Shown: piece after piece, positions 52,214 to 62,656 of the stretch
Numbering within the stretch: position 1 is the stretch's first letter
Layout: the number at the start of each line of letters is the position of its first letter
Assembly: GCA_023435305.1 (NCBI GenBank)
Contig: JAEYRV010000043.1
Location: 31,922-95,921 of the forward strand
Reading direction: 5' to 3'
DNA length: 64,000 nucleotides
Source: Bacillota bacterium
GTDB lineage: Bacteria; Bacillota; Clostridia; Acetivibrionales; DTU013
The notes under the pieces: generated by a model
Told to the model about the DNA's origin: nothing
The model's input: only the letters and a program-made list of their open reading frames with translations
The model's database searches: none
Made by a program: the position numbers and the translations under genes

Positions 52214-53404
52214 TTAGTATGTTACCAGCTTTCTATCACCAAGACTTTCTATGTTGATAAGGTCTTCATAATCTGCCGGAACTGTAACGGTGTTCGGATC
52301 CCCGTCACTCACATACTGGTTGCTGCGCTTCATGTTTTCAAGCCACCATGCAAGATCCTGATCTACCGGGTCGATTCCGGAGGATCTGACCCTGTGCGTC
52401 GACAGCGGGTCGAACTTCTCATTGAACGGAGATTGGGCCGGGTCCCAGCCAACTTCCATTATAGCCTTGTTTTCATATGCAGTCCCTTCATATTCTCCCT
52501 TGATCACATATTGTACAAGTTCCTTGGCAGGAGCGCCGTATGGCAGAGAGAATGTGGTGAAGGAGTAGCCCGGGATCAGCTCGGACATTCTTTTCTGGTT
52601 ACCGCCGATCTCTTTTTGAATGATTTCTGCAGTTTTGCCATCCTTCTTCAGATTTATGTGAGAGTATGTATGATTGCCGATTTCAAAGCCTTTTCCGACA
52701 AGATACTCCAGTCTCTGCTCAAGTGTTCCGGCTCCCGCAAATGTCTGGTTGCCCAGGTTAACAAAAAATGTGCCTTTGACGCCAAAATCGGGATGTGTCT
52801 TGTTGAATTCCTCTATTATACCTGCGGCAGAACGCGGATTCACCTTCAGTTCGCCATTTTCCTCGATAAGATTGAACTGTCCCGGGGTTCCATCATCAAA
52901 AGTGAACACCATCGGTATGCAGCCGGCAGGTGTGTCTATATTCCCGCTGATATAATCATTCAGGCTTATAAGTCTGTAATCGGAAGCATAAAGGGTCTCC
53001 AGAAGCTCTTCGAAAGCATCGAATGTCGTTGTATAGGCCTTATCTCCCTTTTCATATTTTTCAATAAAATTGTGGAACATTACTACCATGACCCTGCCCG
53101 CCTCATTGGGCTTGACGACGCTCAGGTCGATAGGCTCTGGCATGGCTTTTTCCGGACTTTCCTGATCGTTTCCGCTATTGTCGGCCGCTCCCTCATCCGG
53201 GTTTTCGTTAGTAATGTCCATATTGTTACCACCATCCTTGCCAGCCTGATCTGTGTCTTCGGGCTGCAGTGCGGTGTTCGGTGCACCTTGGCTTGGATCC
53301 TGATTCTGATTCTGAAATTTGTCACTGGCACAGCCGCTGAGCAGAAGTCCAAGAATAAGGATAACAGCTGCTGTTTTTACCGAAAGTTTCTGTCTGGTAT
53401 TCAT
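52214..53404 (-). CDS. Polysaccharide deacetylase lipoprotein (NodB fold)
   Basis: The 396-residue protein has a signal with lipobox LLSGC (cysteine near residue 24), an Asn/Asp/Gln-rich linker to about residue 85, and a NodB deacetylase domain. Motif 1 TFDDG (about 178-182), motif 2 with HTYSHINLK (about 246-254; the HxxxH zinc pair) and a later LPYG motif are visible. It should deacetylate a wall or capsule polymer from the outer membrane face. The ATG at 53404 follows GGGGAAC and matches the lipoprotein signal; an upstream TTG frame adds 14 residues without a signal rationale. It follows addA on the same strand. Confidence 0.9.
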   Translation of the reverse strand: MNTRQKLSVKTAAVILILGLLLSGCASDKFQNQNQDPSQGAPNTALQPEDTDQAGKDGGNNMDITNENPDEGAADNSGNDQESPEKAMPEPIDLSVVKPNEAGRVMVVMFHNFIEKYEKGDKAYTTTFDAFEELLETLYASDYRLISLNDYISGNIDTPAGCIPMVFTFDDGTPGQFNLIEENGELKVNPRSAAGIIEEFNKTHPDFGVKGTFFVNLGNQTFAGAGTLEQRLEYLVGKGFEIGNHTYSHINLKKDGKTAEIIQKEIGGNQKRMSELIPGYSFTTFSLPYGAPAKELVQYVIKGEYEGTAYENKAIMEVGWDPAQSPFNEKFDPLSTHRVRSSGIDPVDQDLAWWLENMKRSNQYVSDGDPNTVTVPADYEDLINIESLGDRKLVTY

Positions 53405-53517
53405 TTTGTTCCCCATTTCTTTAGTGAGTATAAATTTTTCTGTCAAATATGCACTATATCGCTCTTATTGTTTGTCTAAATAGACTCTGTAATCTCGAAA
53501 ATTGTTCCATTTTGTAT

Positions 53518-56500
53518 TTAGTAAATCAGAAGCTCACCGCTGCTGAAAAGATACAGGCAACGCTCGGTCACCTTTCTGCCCGTTATCTTCTCCAAGGCCT
53601 TAGTATAATAGTCGATCTGGACCCTGTACCTCTGCTTTATGACCTCTGAGCCTCCGGCCGGTACAAAGTCGGTTTTATAATCCAGCAGCACAAGCCCTTC
53701 ACCTGTCTCGATCCAACAGTCAATAACTCCCTGCAGAAGCATCGCATCCAGATCGGATGTATGCTCTGACGGTAAGGCGCCATATATCTCTGAACACTTG
53801 ATTTCGATATTGAATGCCGTTTCCCTGTGCACTGACTCATGTTTATCCAGCATAAGCTTTCCAACTGAAGAATCAAAGAACGCCGCTATGGCCTGAGGCT
53901 TGACTGAATCCGCCTCCGCCTGGGTCAACAGCTCCCTGTCCTTCATCGAAGCCAGCTGAGAACTGATCTCATTGAGCATGTCTGCATTTAGGCTTGTATT
54001 TAGGCCTGCATTTAGGCCTGCATCATGGCTTGCATCATGACTTGGATTTGAGCCTGCATTTGAGCTTATATTTGAGCCTGTCTTTGAACCTGCCTCTTTA
54101 AGTCTGCCAAGCTCCAGATGCTGCATAACAAAGTGCATGACCGTGCCCTTATGCGCCGCGCTCAGGCCCTTTTCCGGTTCCATGAACAATGGCCTTTCGA
54201 TCATTGGCTGAATGAACGGCATAGCCGACTCGGACTGCTCTTCCTGCATGAATCTTCGTTTCAGCTCGGTCACTGATACCTTGGCAGGTATTGATGCAAG
54301 ATACTGATAAGGATATTCCCATTCCAGAGCTCTCAGGAACTTATCCGTATCCTGCTCAATTGGCAGGCTGTCCTTTTCCGGGTTCAACCAGTCATTGATG
54401 CTTGATTCGGCCTCAGCAGCTGACTTTTTCACAGAAGAGACTCCTCTGCCCCAAAGCTTTACTTCCCATATAGAATCATCCTTTGGTAGGATGGTGCCGT
54501 TATCAGCTCCGGCCGCCTGTCTGACAATATCGGCGGAAATATGTCTGGCAACTGCTGCTCCGATCCAATCAAGATAATTCGCAGCCTGCATCATACTATA
54601 AGCAGGCAGTTTGTCCTCACCATCTGCTGCACTGGAGCACCATGCTTCACATCGTTTTTTGATATCCTTAACACAGCCTGTAATAATCAGCTTTTCCCTG
54701 GCCCTTGTAAACGCGACGTAAAGAATACGCATTTCCTCAGAAAGCGTTTCGAGCCTTAGCTTTTGCCTTATCGCCATTTTGGGAAGAGATGGTGTGATGG
54801 TTCGCTTGTCCAGATCCACCATATCAGGCCCGAAGCCAAGCTCCTGATGCAGGAGTATGGATGAATTCAGATCCTGCATGTTGAATTTTTTGCCGCAGCC
54901 GGCAACGATAACAACAGGAAACTCAAGGCCTTTGCTCTTGTGTATGCTCATAATGCGGACCACATTGTCGTTCTCTCCCAGTATCTTTGCACTGCCCATA
55001 TCACCGCCGCCGCTTCTGAGCTTGTTTATAAAATTGATAAAGTTGAACAGGCCTCTGTAGCTTGTTTCTTCATACTGTCTTGCTCTTTCAAACAGCATTC
55101 GCAGATTGGCCTGACGTTCAATTCCGCCTGGCAGTATTCCCGCATAGCTGTAATAACCTGTTTCAAGGAGAAGCTGCCACACAAGCTCGTCGGTAGGTGT
55201 ATATTGTGATATGTCTCTCCATCTCTGAAGATCATTGATAAATTTCCCGGTTTTTGCGGTAAAGGCTTCGGAACACTGGATATTTTGCTGTACGTCTGCA
55301 TCGTCGCCTATCAGCTTCACCATAGCCTCATAAATAGATGAAGAGCGGTCGGCCAGCCTGATATCGGCCAACTCGTCCGTGCTGAAGCCTCCTATGGGAG
55401 AGCGAAGCACAGCAAGCATCGGGATATCCTGCAATGGATTGTCTATTATCTGCAGCAGTGAGAGCATCGTTTCTACTTCAACAGTCCTGAAATAGCCAAG
55501 TCCGGCATCTGCGTACGCAGGTATGCCCATTGCCGCAAGCTCGTCAGTAAAAACCTCTGCCCAGTTTCTGGTGGCTCTCATCAGTATGACTATATCTCTG
55601 TATTCAGCAGGCCTGTAGCTGCCTAGCTTTTTATCATATACACAGTAGCCGTCGGGTTTGTGTGTAACAAGACTTTTTATCCTGCTGCCAACCAGCCTTG
55701 CTTCGCATTGTATATTGTCAAGAGACTCTTCCTCAGGAATGTCGGCATCATCACCTTCACTATCCGCTGCCAAAGCTGGATTTGCTGTTGCGGCAGTGGC
55801 GGCAGGCGATATGCCCGCGGCTGCTGATGATATTTCAGCGGTTATAGTTACTGTGCCGACGGCATCAGGCGAGTCGGAGTTCTGGTTCACCGAGTCCTGA
55901 TTAAAAGTGTCCGCAGTAATCTCACATTCCTCGGAAGTAAGGTCCAGTACGTGCAGTTCAACTGCGCCTCCCACAGTGCAATTCTCCTGTGGCTGCGGAA
56001 ATTCTGCACCGGGATTTAGATACTCATTTTTTGTATAGTCAAGCTCCCCTACCTCAGAGGACATTATCTGCTTAAATATGTAATTTACACTGTTTATGAC
56101 CTCGGGCCTGCTCCTGAAATTCTTGTATAATTGGATGACCATGTCATCAAACCCATGCTCGTGATGATAAGTCGAATATTTCGACAGGAACAGCTCCGGC
56201 CTTGCCTGCCTGAACCTGTAAATACTCTGTTTTACATCACCTACCATAAATATATTGTACCTGCCGTCCTGATTTCCGGAAACTGTACTCAGGATGAGCT
56301 CCTGGATAAGGTTGCTGTCCTGATACTCATCCACCAGTATTTCATCATAGCGCTCTCTTAGCTCACAGGCGGCCGCTGTCGGTTTTTCATCCTCAAGGAG
56401 CACCCTCAGGCAGAAATGCTCCAGATCATTAAAATCCAGAAGGCCTTTGTCCTTCTTCTTTTGACGGTATATTTCTTCGTATTCCATGACCATTTCGGAG

Positions 56501-57561
56501 AGATATTTAAGCTGGGGATAAAGCCTGCAAAAATCTTCTGTCATATCCTTCGAAGAGGCATCAAAGCCGCTTGAACAGAGCTTCTTGATTCTCTCCTTCA
56601 TCGTGTTCCTGACAGCCTTTACATCATCCTGTGCCGATTTATCGGCGTTTTTGCCGCATCTTGGCAGTCTGGCAGGTTCAAAGGAGGAAAAGGCTGCGTG
56701 CAGCCTGTCCCATATCTCGTTAAAGCTTTCTGAGGATGCTTCCTCCGACAGGGCTACGCGGCATAATGCCAGCAGGTCTTCCAGCTGCTCCAGGTCGCTG
56801 TCAAGGACACCACAGTACGGCTCCAGGCCCTCTGCCTGGCTTGCCCGCGCTGCCGCCCTTTCCAGCAGGGCCGTCAGGCCCTGCAGCTCGGCGGCGGCAG
56901 CTTTGAGCAGCACGCGAGTCCATGGGGTGCTGCTCAAACAGGCAGAAGCGCCTGCGTTGTACGCTTCTGCCTGGGCGGCAAGCCATTGGCCGGGCCACGG
57001 GTGGCTGCTGGTGAAGCGGTGCAGCGTCATGACGATATCGCGCAGCGAGGTGTCATCGCGTCCGCCGCCATAGCTGTCCACCAGTTGAAAAAATACTCCG
57101 TCCTTATCTTCATTCTCATATTTTTGCTCAAACAACTGCTCAAGTGCGTCGAGCCGCATCAGAGTACATTCTGTTTCGTCCGCTATGCGGAACATCGGAT
57201 CCAGATCGAGTGCATGGAAATGGCTTCTGACTACCTCCAGGCAGAAGGAATGGAGCGTCATTATACTGGCACGATCAAGTAAAGCCATCTGCTTTTGAAG
57301 ATTCGCAGAGGAGGGTTCAGCTTCCAGCGCATCTGCCAGTGCATTGCCGATCCTTTCACGCATCTCTGTCGCGGCGGCATTTGTAAACGTAACAACAAGA
57401 AGCCTGTCAATATCCACAGGATTTTCCCTGTCGGTTATTTTTCTGATGATCCTCTCTACCAGAACAGCCGTCTTACCTGCGCCTGCAGCAGCTGCTACAA
57501 GCAGGTTGCATCCTCTTTCGGTTATTGCACTCAGCTGTTCCTCAGTCCATTTGTTTGCCAT
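53518..57561 (-). CDS. addA: ATP-dependent helicase/nuclease subunit A (AddA)
   Basis: Subunit of the AddAB enzyme that resects double-strand breaks for RecA loading. The 1347-residue protein has UvrD-type Walker A AAAGAGKTAVLVERI (about 28-42), LVDEYQDSN, MSIHKSKGLEFPVVI and AFTRAREKLII motifs, and a C-terminal RecB-like nuclease with LLDYKTDFV near the end. It is about 100 residues longer than usual because of Ala/Ser/Gly-rich inserts: residues about 525-585, and a repetitive stretch of about 40 residues at about 1165-1205, encoded near 53980-54085. Start: the second ATG (57561) gives the family MANKWTEEQ; the ATG three codons earlier is possible. It follows addB by 76 bases. Confidence 0.96.
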   Translation of the reverse strand: MANKWTEEQLSAITERGCNLLVAAAAGAGKTAVLVERIIRKITDRENPVDIDRLLVVTFTNAAATEMRERIGNALADALEAEPSSANLQKQMALLDRASIMTLHSFCLEVVRSHFHALDLDPMFRIADETECTLMRLDALEQLFEQKYENEDKDGVFFQLVDSYGGGRDDTSLRDIVMTLHRFTSSHPWPGQWLAAQAEAYNAGASACLSSTPWTRVLLKAAAAELQGLTALLERAAARASQAEGLEPYCGVLDSDLEQLEDLLALCRVALSEEASSESFNEIWDRLHAAFSSFEPARLPRCGKNADKSAQDDVKAVRNTMKERIKKLCSSGFDASSKDMTEDFCRLYPQLKYLSEMVMEYEEIYRQKKKDKGLLDFNDLEHFCLRVLLEDEKPTAAACELRERYDEILVDEYQDSNLIQELILSTVSGNQDGRYNIFMVGDVKQSIYRFRQARPELFLSKYSTYHHEHGFDDMVIQLYKNFRSRPEVINSVNYIFKQIMSSEVGELDYTKNEYLNPGAEFPQPQENCTVGGAVELHVLDLTSEECEITADTFNQDSVNQNSDSPDAVGTVTITAEISSAAAGISPAATAATANPALAADSEGDDADIPEEESLDNIQCEARLVGSRIKSLVTHKPDGYCVYDKKLGSYRPAEYRDIVILMRATRNWAEVFTDELAAMGIPAYADAGLGYFRTVEVETMLSLLQIIDNPLQDIPMLAVLRSPIGGFSTDELADIRLADRSSSIYEAMVKLIGDDADVQQNIQCSEAFTAKTGKFINDLQRWRDISQYTPTDELVWQLLLETGYYSYAGILPGGIERQANLRMLFERARQYEETSYRGLFNFINFINKLRSGGGDMGSAKILGENDNVVRIMSIHKSKGLEFPVVIVAGCGKKFNMQDLNSSILLHQELGFGPDMVDLDKRTITPSLPKMAIRQKLRLETLSEEMRILYVAFTRAREKLIITGCVKDIKKRCEAWCSSAADGEDKLPAYSMMQAANYLDWIGAAVARHISADIVRQAAGADNGTILPKDDSIWEVKLWGRGVSSVKKSAAEAESSINDWLNPEKDSLPIEQDTDKFLRALEWEYPYQYLASIPAKVSVTELKRRFMQEEQSESAMPFIQPMIERPLFMEPEKGLSAAHKGTVMHFVMQHLELGRLKEAGSKTGSNISSNAGSNPSHDASHDAGLNAGLNTSLNADMLNEISSQLASMKDRELLTQAEADSVKPQAIAAFFDSSVGKLMLDKHESVHRETAFNIEIKCSEIYGALPSEHTSDLDAMLLQGVIDCWIETGEGLVLLDYKTDFVPAGGSEVIKQRYRVQIDYYTKALEKITGRKVTERCLYLFSSGELLIY

Positions 57562-57637
57562 TTCCCACATATCCCTTCACAGGTATAAGTCAACATTATC
57601 TGCTCATTAGCTTTACATACCGCCTAATTACTATCAC

Positions 57638-60600
57638 CTAATTACCATCACTGCTACTGTCAACACTATCGCCGCAACCGCTGCCCATAAGCTTCCACAG
57701 TTCTGCCTCATCCATATCCGCAAGTATACGGTAACGGTTATCCTTCATCGACGTGTCGAACTGGCATACGGAGCTGTAGCTGCAATATGTGCATGCTGAA
57801 GCTGTCCGTTTCTTATAAGGACTGACAGCAACATTTCCATCCAATATCCCGGTTCCGATGGATGCCAGCAGCTTCCTTACATGACTTCTTAACACAGTGA
57901 ACTGCTCCTTTGTTGCAGCAGATGATCTGCCGAGAGAGCCGTCTTTATTTATCCTGGCCGGTATAATCAATGAATCGCCTGACAGATCCTTGTCCATTTC
58001 CTTGATGAGCTTTACATCTGCAAGTACAAGGCCCTTCATCCTCAGCTCTTTCAGGATCGCCTTTTCTATTTCTTCTTCGGTGCTGTTTCTGCTGCACCTG
58101 ACTAACGGATCATTCAACCTGAAATATAAAACCCCCGCGGGCAAATGTCTTCCTTGTGCCTTACCTGAAGCCTCCGCTATAACTGAGTCTTCCGCTATGA
58201 CTGAGTTTTCTGGTATGCCTGCTCCTTTCGGTGTGCCTGGATTATCCAGCATACCCGAACCCTCCTGCATGCCTGATCCCTCCGGCTTGACTAACCCTTC
58301 CGACTCACCTGGGCCTTCCGCCTGGTCCGTACCCTCTGCCGGCTCCATGCCATCTGCAGTATATGCCTCCCCGTTTTCATTCACGCATGCATTCAAATAT
58401 GAGCTATCCTGTGCTGCCTCCTCTTCCATTCCAAGAACAGCGTCAAGATAGGTCAACAGCTGCAGCTGCAGGCCATAATACACATCGCCGAGCTTCAAAG
58501 CCCGGTTTCCCGATTTATAATCTATTATCCTAAGATAAGTGCCGTCTTCATTTGTCATCGAGTCTATCCTGTCTATCCTGCCGGTCATTTTCACACATTC
58601 GCCGGAAGGCAGCTCTATGGTAATAGGCGGGTATCTGCCGTTCTCGCCGAACTCGACCTCATAGCCGGCAGGTTCGAAGCCGCTTGCCTGAATATGTTTG
58701 CTTATCAGCATCAAGGCCTTTACAACTGTTTTTTTAAGCCTGTCGGAAACATAAAGATACCTTTTGCTGCTTCCCAGTACACTTTTCCCCTGTGATGCTA
58801 TTTGACGATCAACCAGCCTTGCAACCTGATTTGAACACCATTTGCTGTCAAGCTTGCGCCAGCTGATGTTGTTTTTCACCAGCAGCCTTGAGAAATCGTC
58901 TATAATATTGTGCATGAACGTGCCTACATCCGTCGGATCGAAGCTGAATATGCGCCGTTCCTTTGCTCTGAGGCCGTATTTTACATAAAAAGAGAATGGA
59001 CATGAGGCATATGCCTCCATTCGAGAAATGCTTGTAAAGACAGGTCTGCCGTAAAGTCTGGCCGCCCTGTCGCCTGTCAGGCTCTGTGCCTGGTTTGTAT
59101 AGTCCAGTCCATCAACTATGGTCCTGCACTTATCCTTCCACACACTTTTATTCTCAAACCATTTGTAAATGTCTTTCCAGCCTTCATGGATCTGCTCGCC
59201 GTCATAACGCCTGCGAAGCTGGGAGACCATCTCATCAAATACCGGCTCTGGCGCCGATGGCAGCGGAAGTCCGCCTTCATGGCCAATCACTGTGCTTTTT
59301 TCGATTGCCCGGGGAATTATCCTTTTGACCTCAGATATGAGACGCGATGGCCTCAATGCCTTTCCTTCCCTGTCGGCTGCGGGATAGCTGAGCCATAGAT
59401 ACCTTGAGGGTGTTGCCAGCGCCATATATACCATGAATCTTTCTTCCAGCGAACGACTTTTAGTATTGCCGGCCAATTCCAGCCCAAGCTGCCCGAGGCT
59501 GTCCCTGTCCATATCGGAAAGAAGGCCCTCATCTCCTTTGCCGCCTGGCAGAACACCTTCATTCACGCCAAGTATATAGAGCGCTTTTATATCATGGCTT
59601 CTGGCTCTTTCAATACTCCCGGCGAGAACCTGATCAAGCGCAGGGGGGATAAGATTCATTTTATGTCCTGCAAAACCTGCAGACAGTATTTCGGCAAATC
59701 GTTCGGTCCCTAATGTTTCTTCTCCAAGTACATCAACTATCTGGGAGAAGACATTCATAACTATATTCCAAACCTGACGGTATTCGTTTGCCTTGTCAAG
59801 CTTCCCATTATCGGCAAACCTTCTGGAGAGTTCCTCGGTTTTCTCCGCTGCTCCAGTATCACGCAGCAGCTCATATAAAGCAGTGCAAAATGCAACCGCG
59901 CCAACACCGCCTTTTGTTTTCAGCCTGAAAGCATCCAAAGGTTCTGCAAGCTTTCTCCTTGCCGCGTTGATCCTGCATAACAGCTCTGCTTCCCGGCCGG
60001 AAGGCTCCTGCCCCCGTCGGCTGCTGTCCACAGGGTAATCCCAGTCGCTTTCCCTCTTCCACACATTCCCCCTGATCCCGTTTGCGAGAACATAATTCTC
60101 AAGAATGTCCAGATCATCCCGATCAATTGATAAAAGTCCTGTTTTGGCATATCTGAATACCGCTTCATAAGACCAGCTGCTCGTGAATATTTCAAGACCG
60201 GATAAGATGAATACTATCAGCGGATGTCCGTCAATATCTCTCTTTCCGTCCAGAAAGAAAGGTATTCCATAGCGTTTGAAAACGCTTTTGACAATACTGC
60301 TGTAGCTGTCAGGATTTCGCATGGTCACCGCGATATCCCTGTACCGGTAGCCGCATTCTCTGCAAAGCCTGATTATGTCCCTGGCCGTATCCTCGACTTC
60401 CGAATATGGATTTGCAGAGGCAGTTATGCAAATATCCTCTGAAAGACCGGTGAATTTTGTATAAGGGTATTTATAGAAATTTTGCTCGAGATGTCCCAAT
60501 ACCTCAGAATCCATAAACCTTATGGATCTTCTGCCATTCAGGCCTTTGGCAATATCAGCGCCTTTCGAATCCCTTGTCCAGTTGGTGCCATTGTCTGCTG

Positions 60601-61456
60601 ATCCCCCAAGCTTGACTGGTCTTTCGACACTGATCCCCTCTTCTGCAGCCAGCCGCATCAGCTTGACCGCAGTATTCCTGACAGGCCCGAATACCATAGG
60701 AGCAGCATCTTCGGGATCATTTGAAAGGCAATCAGTGCAAAGGCATACCGTAACTCGGGCTGCTTTTTTAAGGAGTTTTACTATTACTTTATATTCCTGT
60801 GGCGTAAAGCCAGAAAATTCATCTATCCATATCTCCGCGCCATCATATTGAGTCGACTGGTCAAGCTTTTTGTACAGCTCCAGCAAATCATCATCCGCAT
60901 CGAGATAGTTTTTGTGCAGCATTTTTTCGAACTCTGAGTAGACAAGGGACAGATCGCGGAGCTTGTCCTTGAGCGGCAGCCCGTCCTGCAGTTTGTCGGT
61001 TGTTTGAGACAGTTCATCGGGTGTAATATCGTATCTCTTGAACTCGGTTATCGCATCGGATATGGTCTCGGTAAAACCCTTCCTGAGTGCCGCCCGGGCA
61101 AAAAACTTCAACTCGCCGCCAAGCTTGTCCAATATTCTGAAAAGCAGCATGCTCTTTCCCGCAGAATCAAGATGACGGCGTGTTATTCCGCCGACCTCGC
61201 TGAAAACCCTGAACGCAAGCCTTCTGAAGCTCAATACCTCTGCCCTGCATATCCCTGATGCACCCGACAGGTTCGCCAGGTTTTTTTCCGCCTGGAGGGA
61301 AAATTGCTCCGGCACGATCAGCAGCACGGGTTTTGATGCATCATGATCAATGCCGTCAGTGCTTGCGTGATTATTATTCACACTGTTCTTTATTTCACTA
61401 TAACAGAAGCTGGTTTTTCCGCTCCCGGCCCTGCCATAAACTATCCTGAGCCCCAT
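57638..61456 (-). CDS. addB: ATP-dependent nuclease subunit B (AddB)
   Basis: Second AddAB subunit with an inactivated helicase fold and an iron-sulfur-linked nuclease. The 1272-residue protein has the N-terminal P-loop GRAGSGKTSFCY (about 7-18). The nuclease motif is IIDYKSGNRALKL. The iron-sulfur cysteines are the YASCPFSFY cysteine and CTYCSYSSVC near the C terminus. Between them lies a repetitive insert of about 75 residues (about 1030-1104) rich in EG, PE and SG pairs, coded at about 58146-58380. AddB is normally about 1150-1170 residues, so the insert explains the extra length. The ATG at 61456 has GGAGG before it; the longer frame is unlikely. Cotranscribed with addA. Confidence 0.96.
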   Translation of the reverse strand: MGLRIVYGRAGSGKTSFCYSEIKNSVNNNHASTDGIDHDASKPVLLIVPEQFSLQAEKNLANLSGASGICRAEVLSFRRLAFRVFSEVGGITRRHLDSAGKSMLLFRILDKLGGELKFFARAALRKGFTETISDAITEFKRYDITPDELSQTTDKLQDGLPLKDKLRDLSLVYSEFEKMLHKNYLDADDDLLELYKKLDQSTQYDGAEIWIDEFSGFTPQEYKVIVKLLKKAARVTVCLCTDCLSNDPEDAAPMVFGPVRNTAVKLMRLAAEEGISVERPVKLGGSADNGTNWTRDSKGADIAKGLNGRRSIRFMDSEVLGHLEQNFYKYPYTKFTGLSEDICITASANPYSEVEDTARDIIRLCRECGYRYRDIAVTMRNPDSYSSIVKSVFKRYGIPFFLDGKRDIDGHPLIVFILSGLEIFTSSWSYEAVFRYAKTGLLSIDRDDLDILENYVLANGIRGNVWKRESDWDYPVDSSRRGQEPSGREAELLCRINAARRKLAEPLDAFRLKTKGGVGAVAFCTALYELLRDTGAAEKTEELSRRFADNGKLDKANEYRQVWNIVMNVFSQIVDVLGEETLGTERFAEILSAGFAGHKMNLIPPALDQVLAGSIERARSHDIKALYILGVNEGVLPGGKGDEGLLSDMDRDSLGQLGLELAGNTKSRSLEERFMVYMALATPSRYLWLSYPAADREGKALRPSRLISEVKRIIPRAIEKSTVIGHEGGLPLPSAPEPVFDEMVSQLRRRYDGEQIHEGWKDIYKWFENKSVWKDKCRTIVDGLDYTNQAQSLTGDRAARLYGRPVFTSISRMEAYASCPFSFYVKYGLRAKERRIFSFDPTDVGTFMHNIIDDFSRLLVKNNISWRKLDSKWCSNQVARLVDRQIASQGKSVLGSSKRYLYVSDRLKKTVVKALMLISKHIQASGFEPAGYEVEFGENGRYPPITIELPSGECVKMTGRIDRIDSMTNEDGTYLRIIDYKSGNRALKLGDVYYGLQLQLLTYLDAVLGMEEEAAQDSSYLNACVNENGEAYTADGMEPAEGTDQAEGPGESEGLVKPEGSGMQEGSGMLDNPGTPKGAGIPENSVIAEDSVIAEASGKAQGRHLPAGVLYFRLNDPLVRCSRNSTEEEIEKAILKELRMKGLVLADVKLIKEMDKDLSGDSLIIPARINKDGSLGRSSAATKEQFTVLRSHVRKLLASIGTGILDGNVAVSPYKKRTASACTYCSYSSVCQFDTSMKDNRYRILADMDEAELWKLMGSGCGDSVDSSSDGN

Positions 61457-61662
61457 ATATGCCTCCGTCAGGGATAAAATAACCTGCGACAATGTATGGT
61501 TACATTTTATCATAATACAGGATGGATATTAAACTATCGAAAAAATTGGCGCTGCCGCCCGAAAATATGCATGGAGATACATATGCTGTGATCCTGCCGG
61601 CACATATTGAAAAATTACCGATCGACCAGATTAATGCATCCAGTGCACTGCATATACCAGTA

Positions 61663-62535
61663 TCAGAATTTTTGCCTTCCCTTATACAGTGTTCTTGTAT
61701 AATCCGATGCAAAATCGTCGGCCTCACACGGATAATCATATTTCAACATGGCCGCTGTTTCTCTGCCGACCTCTCTGAACAGGTTCATGGTAACAAACAG
61801 TGCATCCCAGATATCTTCACTGTCATAATGAGCGAAGGCATTCTTCAATGGCTGCAAAACTGCAGGATCCACCCATTTCTCGAAAAACCTGAAGTCGTGC
61901 CATGTATCAAACTCAACACCATTTTTACAGTATGCCTGCCATCTCAACATTTCTATCAGTATATGCTTCATATAAATGTCGCAGCAGGATTTAGCCTGCA
62001 AAAACTCGCCGCGCCGCATTTTCTTTGCTGTCCAGACAGAATGGAACCAAAAATCATTAACCGCATTCATAAAGTCATCATACCCGGGCAGCCGGTTCTG
62101 AGGGACATATTTGTCCGGTGCCTTGAGATCGCCAGCCAGTGCGTCCTTGTCAACGATTACTTTTACTCCTCTGTTTACGATCATTGAAACTATTCCATCA
62201 TTCATTGAGGCTTTTATGCTATCAGTATGTATAATAATAAAATCAACATCCATGCCGCACTCGAATAACACACGGCGTTCCGTGTCACCAGTGGGAGTCC
62301 TTTCATTGAACATGACTTTAGGCACATCGATTTTGAGCAGCCAGTCTGAACTCTGCAACAGCATATCCGTATCGTTAGTTGCGATCACTATATCCATGTC
62401 CGACCATTCATCAGCAGGCCGGTCGCTCCTCGCCCTTGATCCGATAATAAAAGCCAGCCTTATAGCGTGTTCGGATTTTACCCATGAGACAATTTTATCC
62501 AATATGGAATCATAAATCTTTATGTATTCTGACAT
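61663..62535 (-). CDS. ANT(6)-like nucleotidyltransferase (aminoglycoside 6-adenylyltransferase family)
   Basis: The 290-residue protein has the nucleotidyltransferase signature GSRARSDRPADEWSDMDIVI (about 33-52), the second acid in DVDFIIIH near 104-111, and a helical C-terminal domain with DIYMKHILIEMLRWQ, as in streptomycin adenylyltransferases (AadE/ANT(6), PF04439). Length is typical (about 285-300). Whether it modifies an aminoglycoside is not shown by sequence alone; chromosomal members often do so weakly. The ATG at 62535 follows AAAGGAG. Five 11-base repeats precede the start. The neighbours are DinB and DUF5680 genes, the sort of small-gene run found in clostridial accessory regions. 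Confidence 0.85.
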   Translation of the reverse strand: MSEYIKIYDSILDKIVSWVKSEHAIRLAFIIGSRARSDRPADEWSDMDIVIATNDTDMLLQSSDWLLKIDVPKVMFNERTPTGDTERRVLFECGMDVDFIIIHTDSIKASMNDGIVSMIVNRGVKVIVDKDALAGDLKAPDKYVPQNRLPGYDDFMNAVNDFWFHSVWTAKKMRRGEFLQAKSCCDIYMKHILIEMLRWQAYCKNGVEFDTWHDFRFFEKWVDPAVLQPLKNAFAHYDSEDIWDALFVTMNLFREVGRETAAMLKYDYPCEADDFASDYTRTLYKGRQKF

Positions 62536-62546
62536 AATAGTCTCCT

Positions 62547-62601
62547 TTCCATTGCAGTTCCATTGCAGTTCCATTGCCGCTCAATTGCAGCTCCATTGCA
62601 G
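62547..62601. repeat. Five 11-bp repeats in the leader of the ANT-like gene
   Basis: TTCCATTGCAG-type units start at 62547, 62558, 62569, 62580 and 62591. On the minus strand they precede the ribosome site of the ANT-like gene, reading CTGCAATGGAA. Confidence 0.85.
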
Positions 62602-62656
62602 CACGCACCTATCCGTATGTTTCGGCCCAAATCAGACGCATGCTAAAGAGTATATT

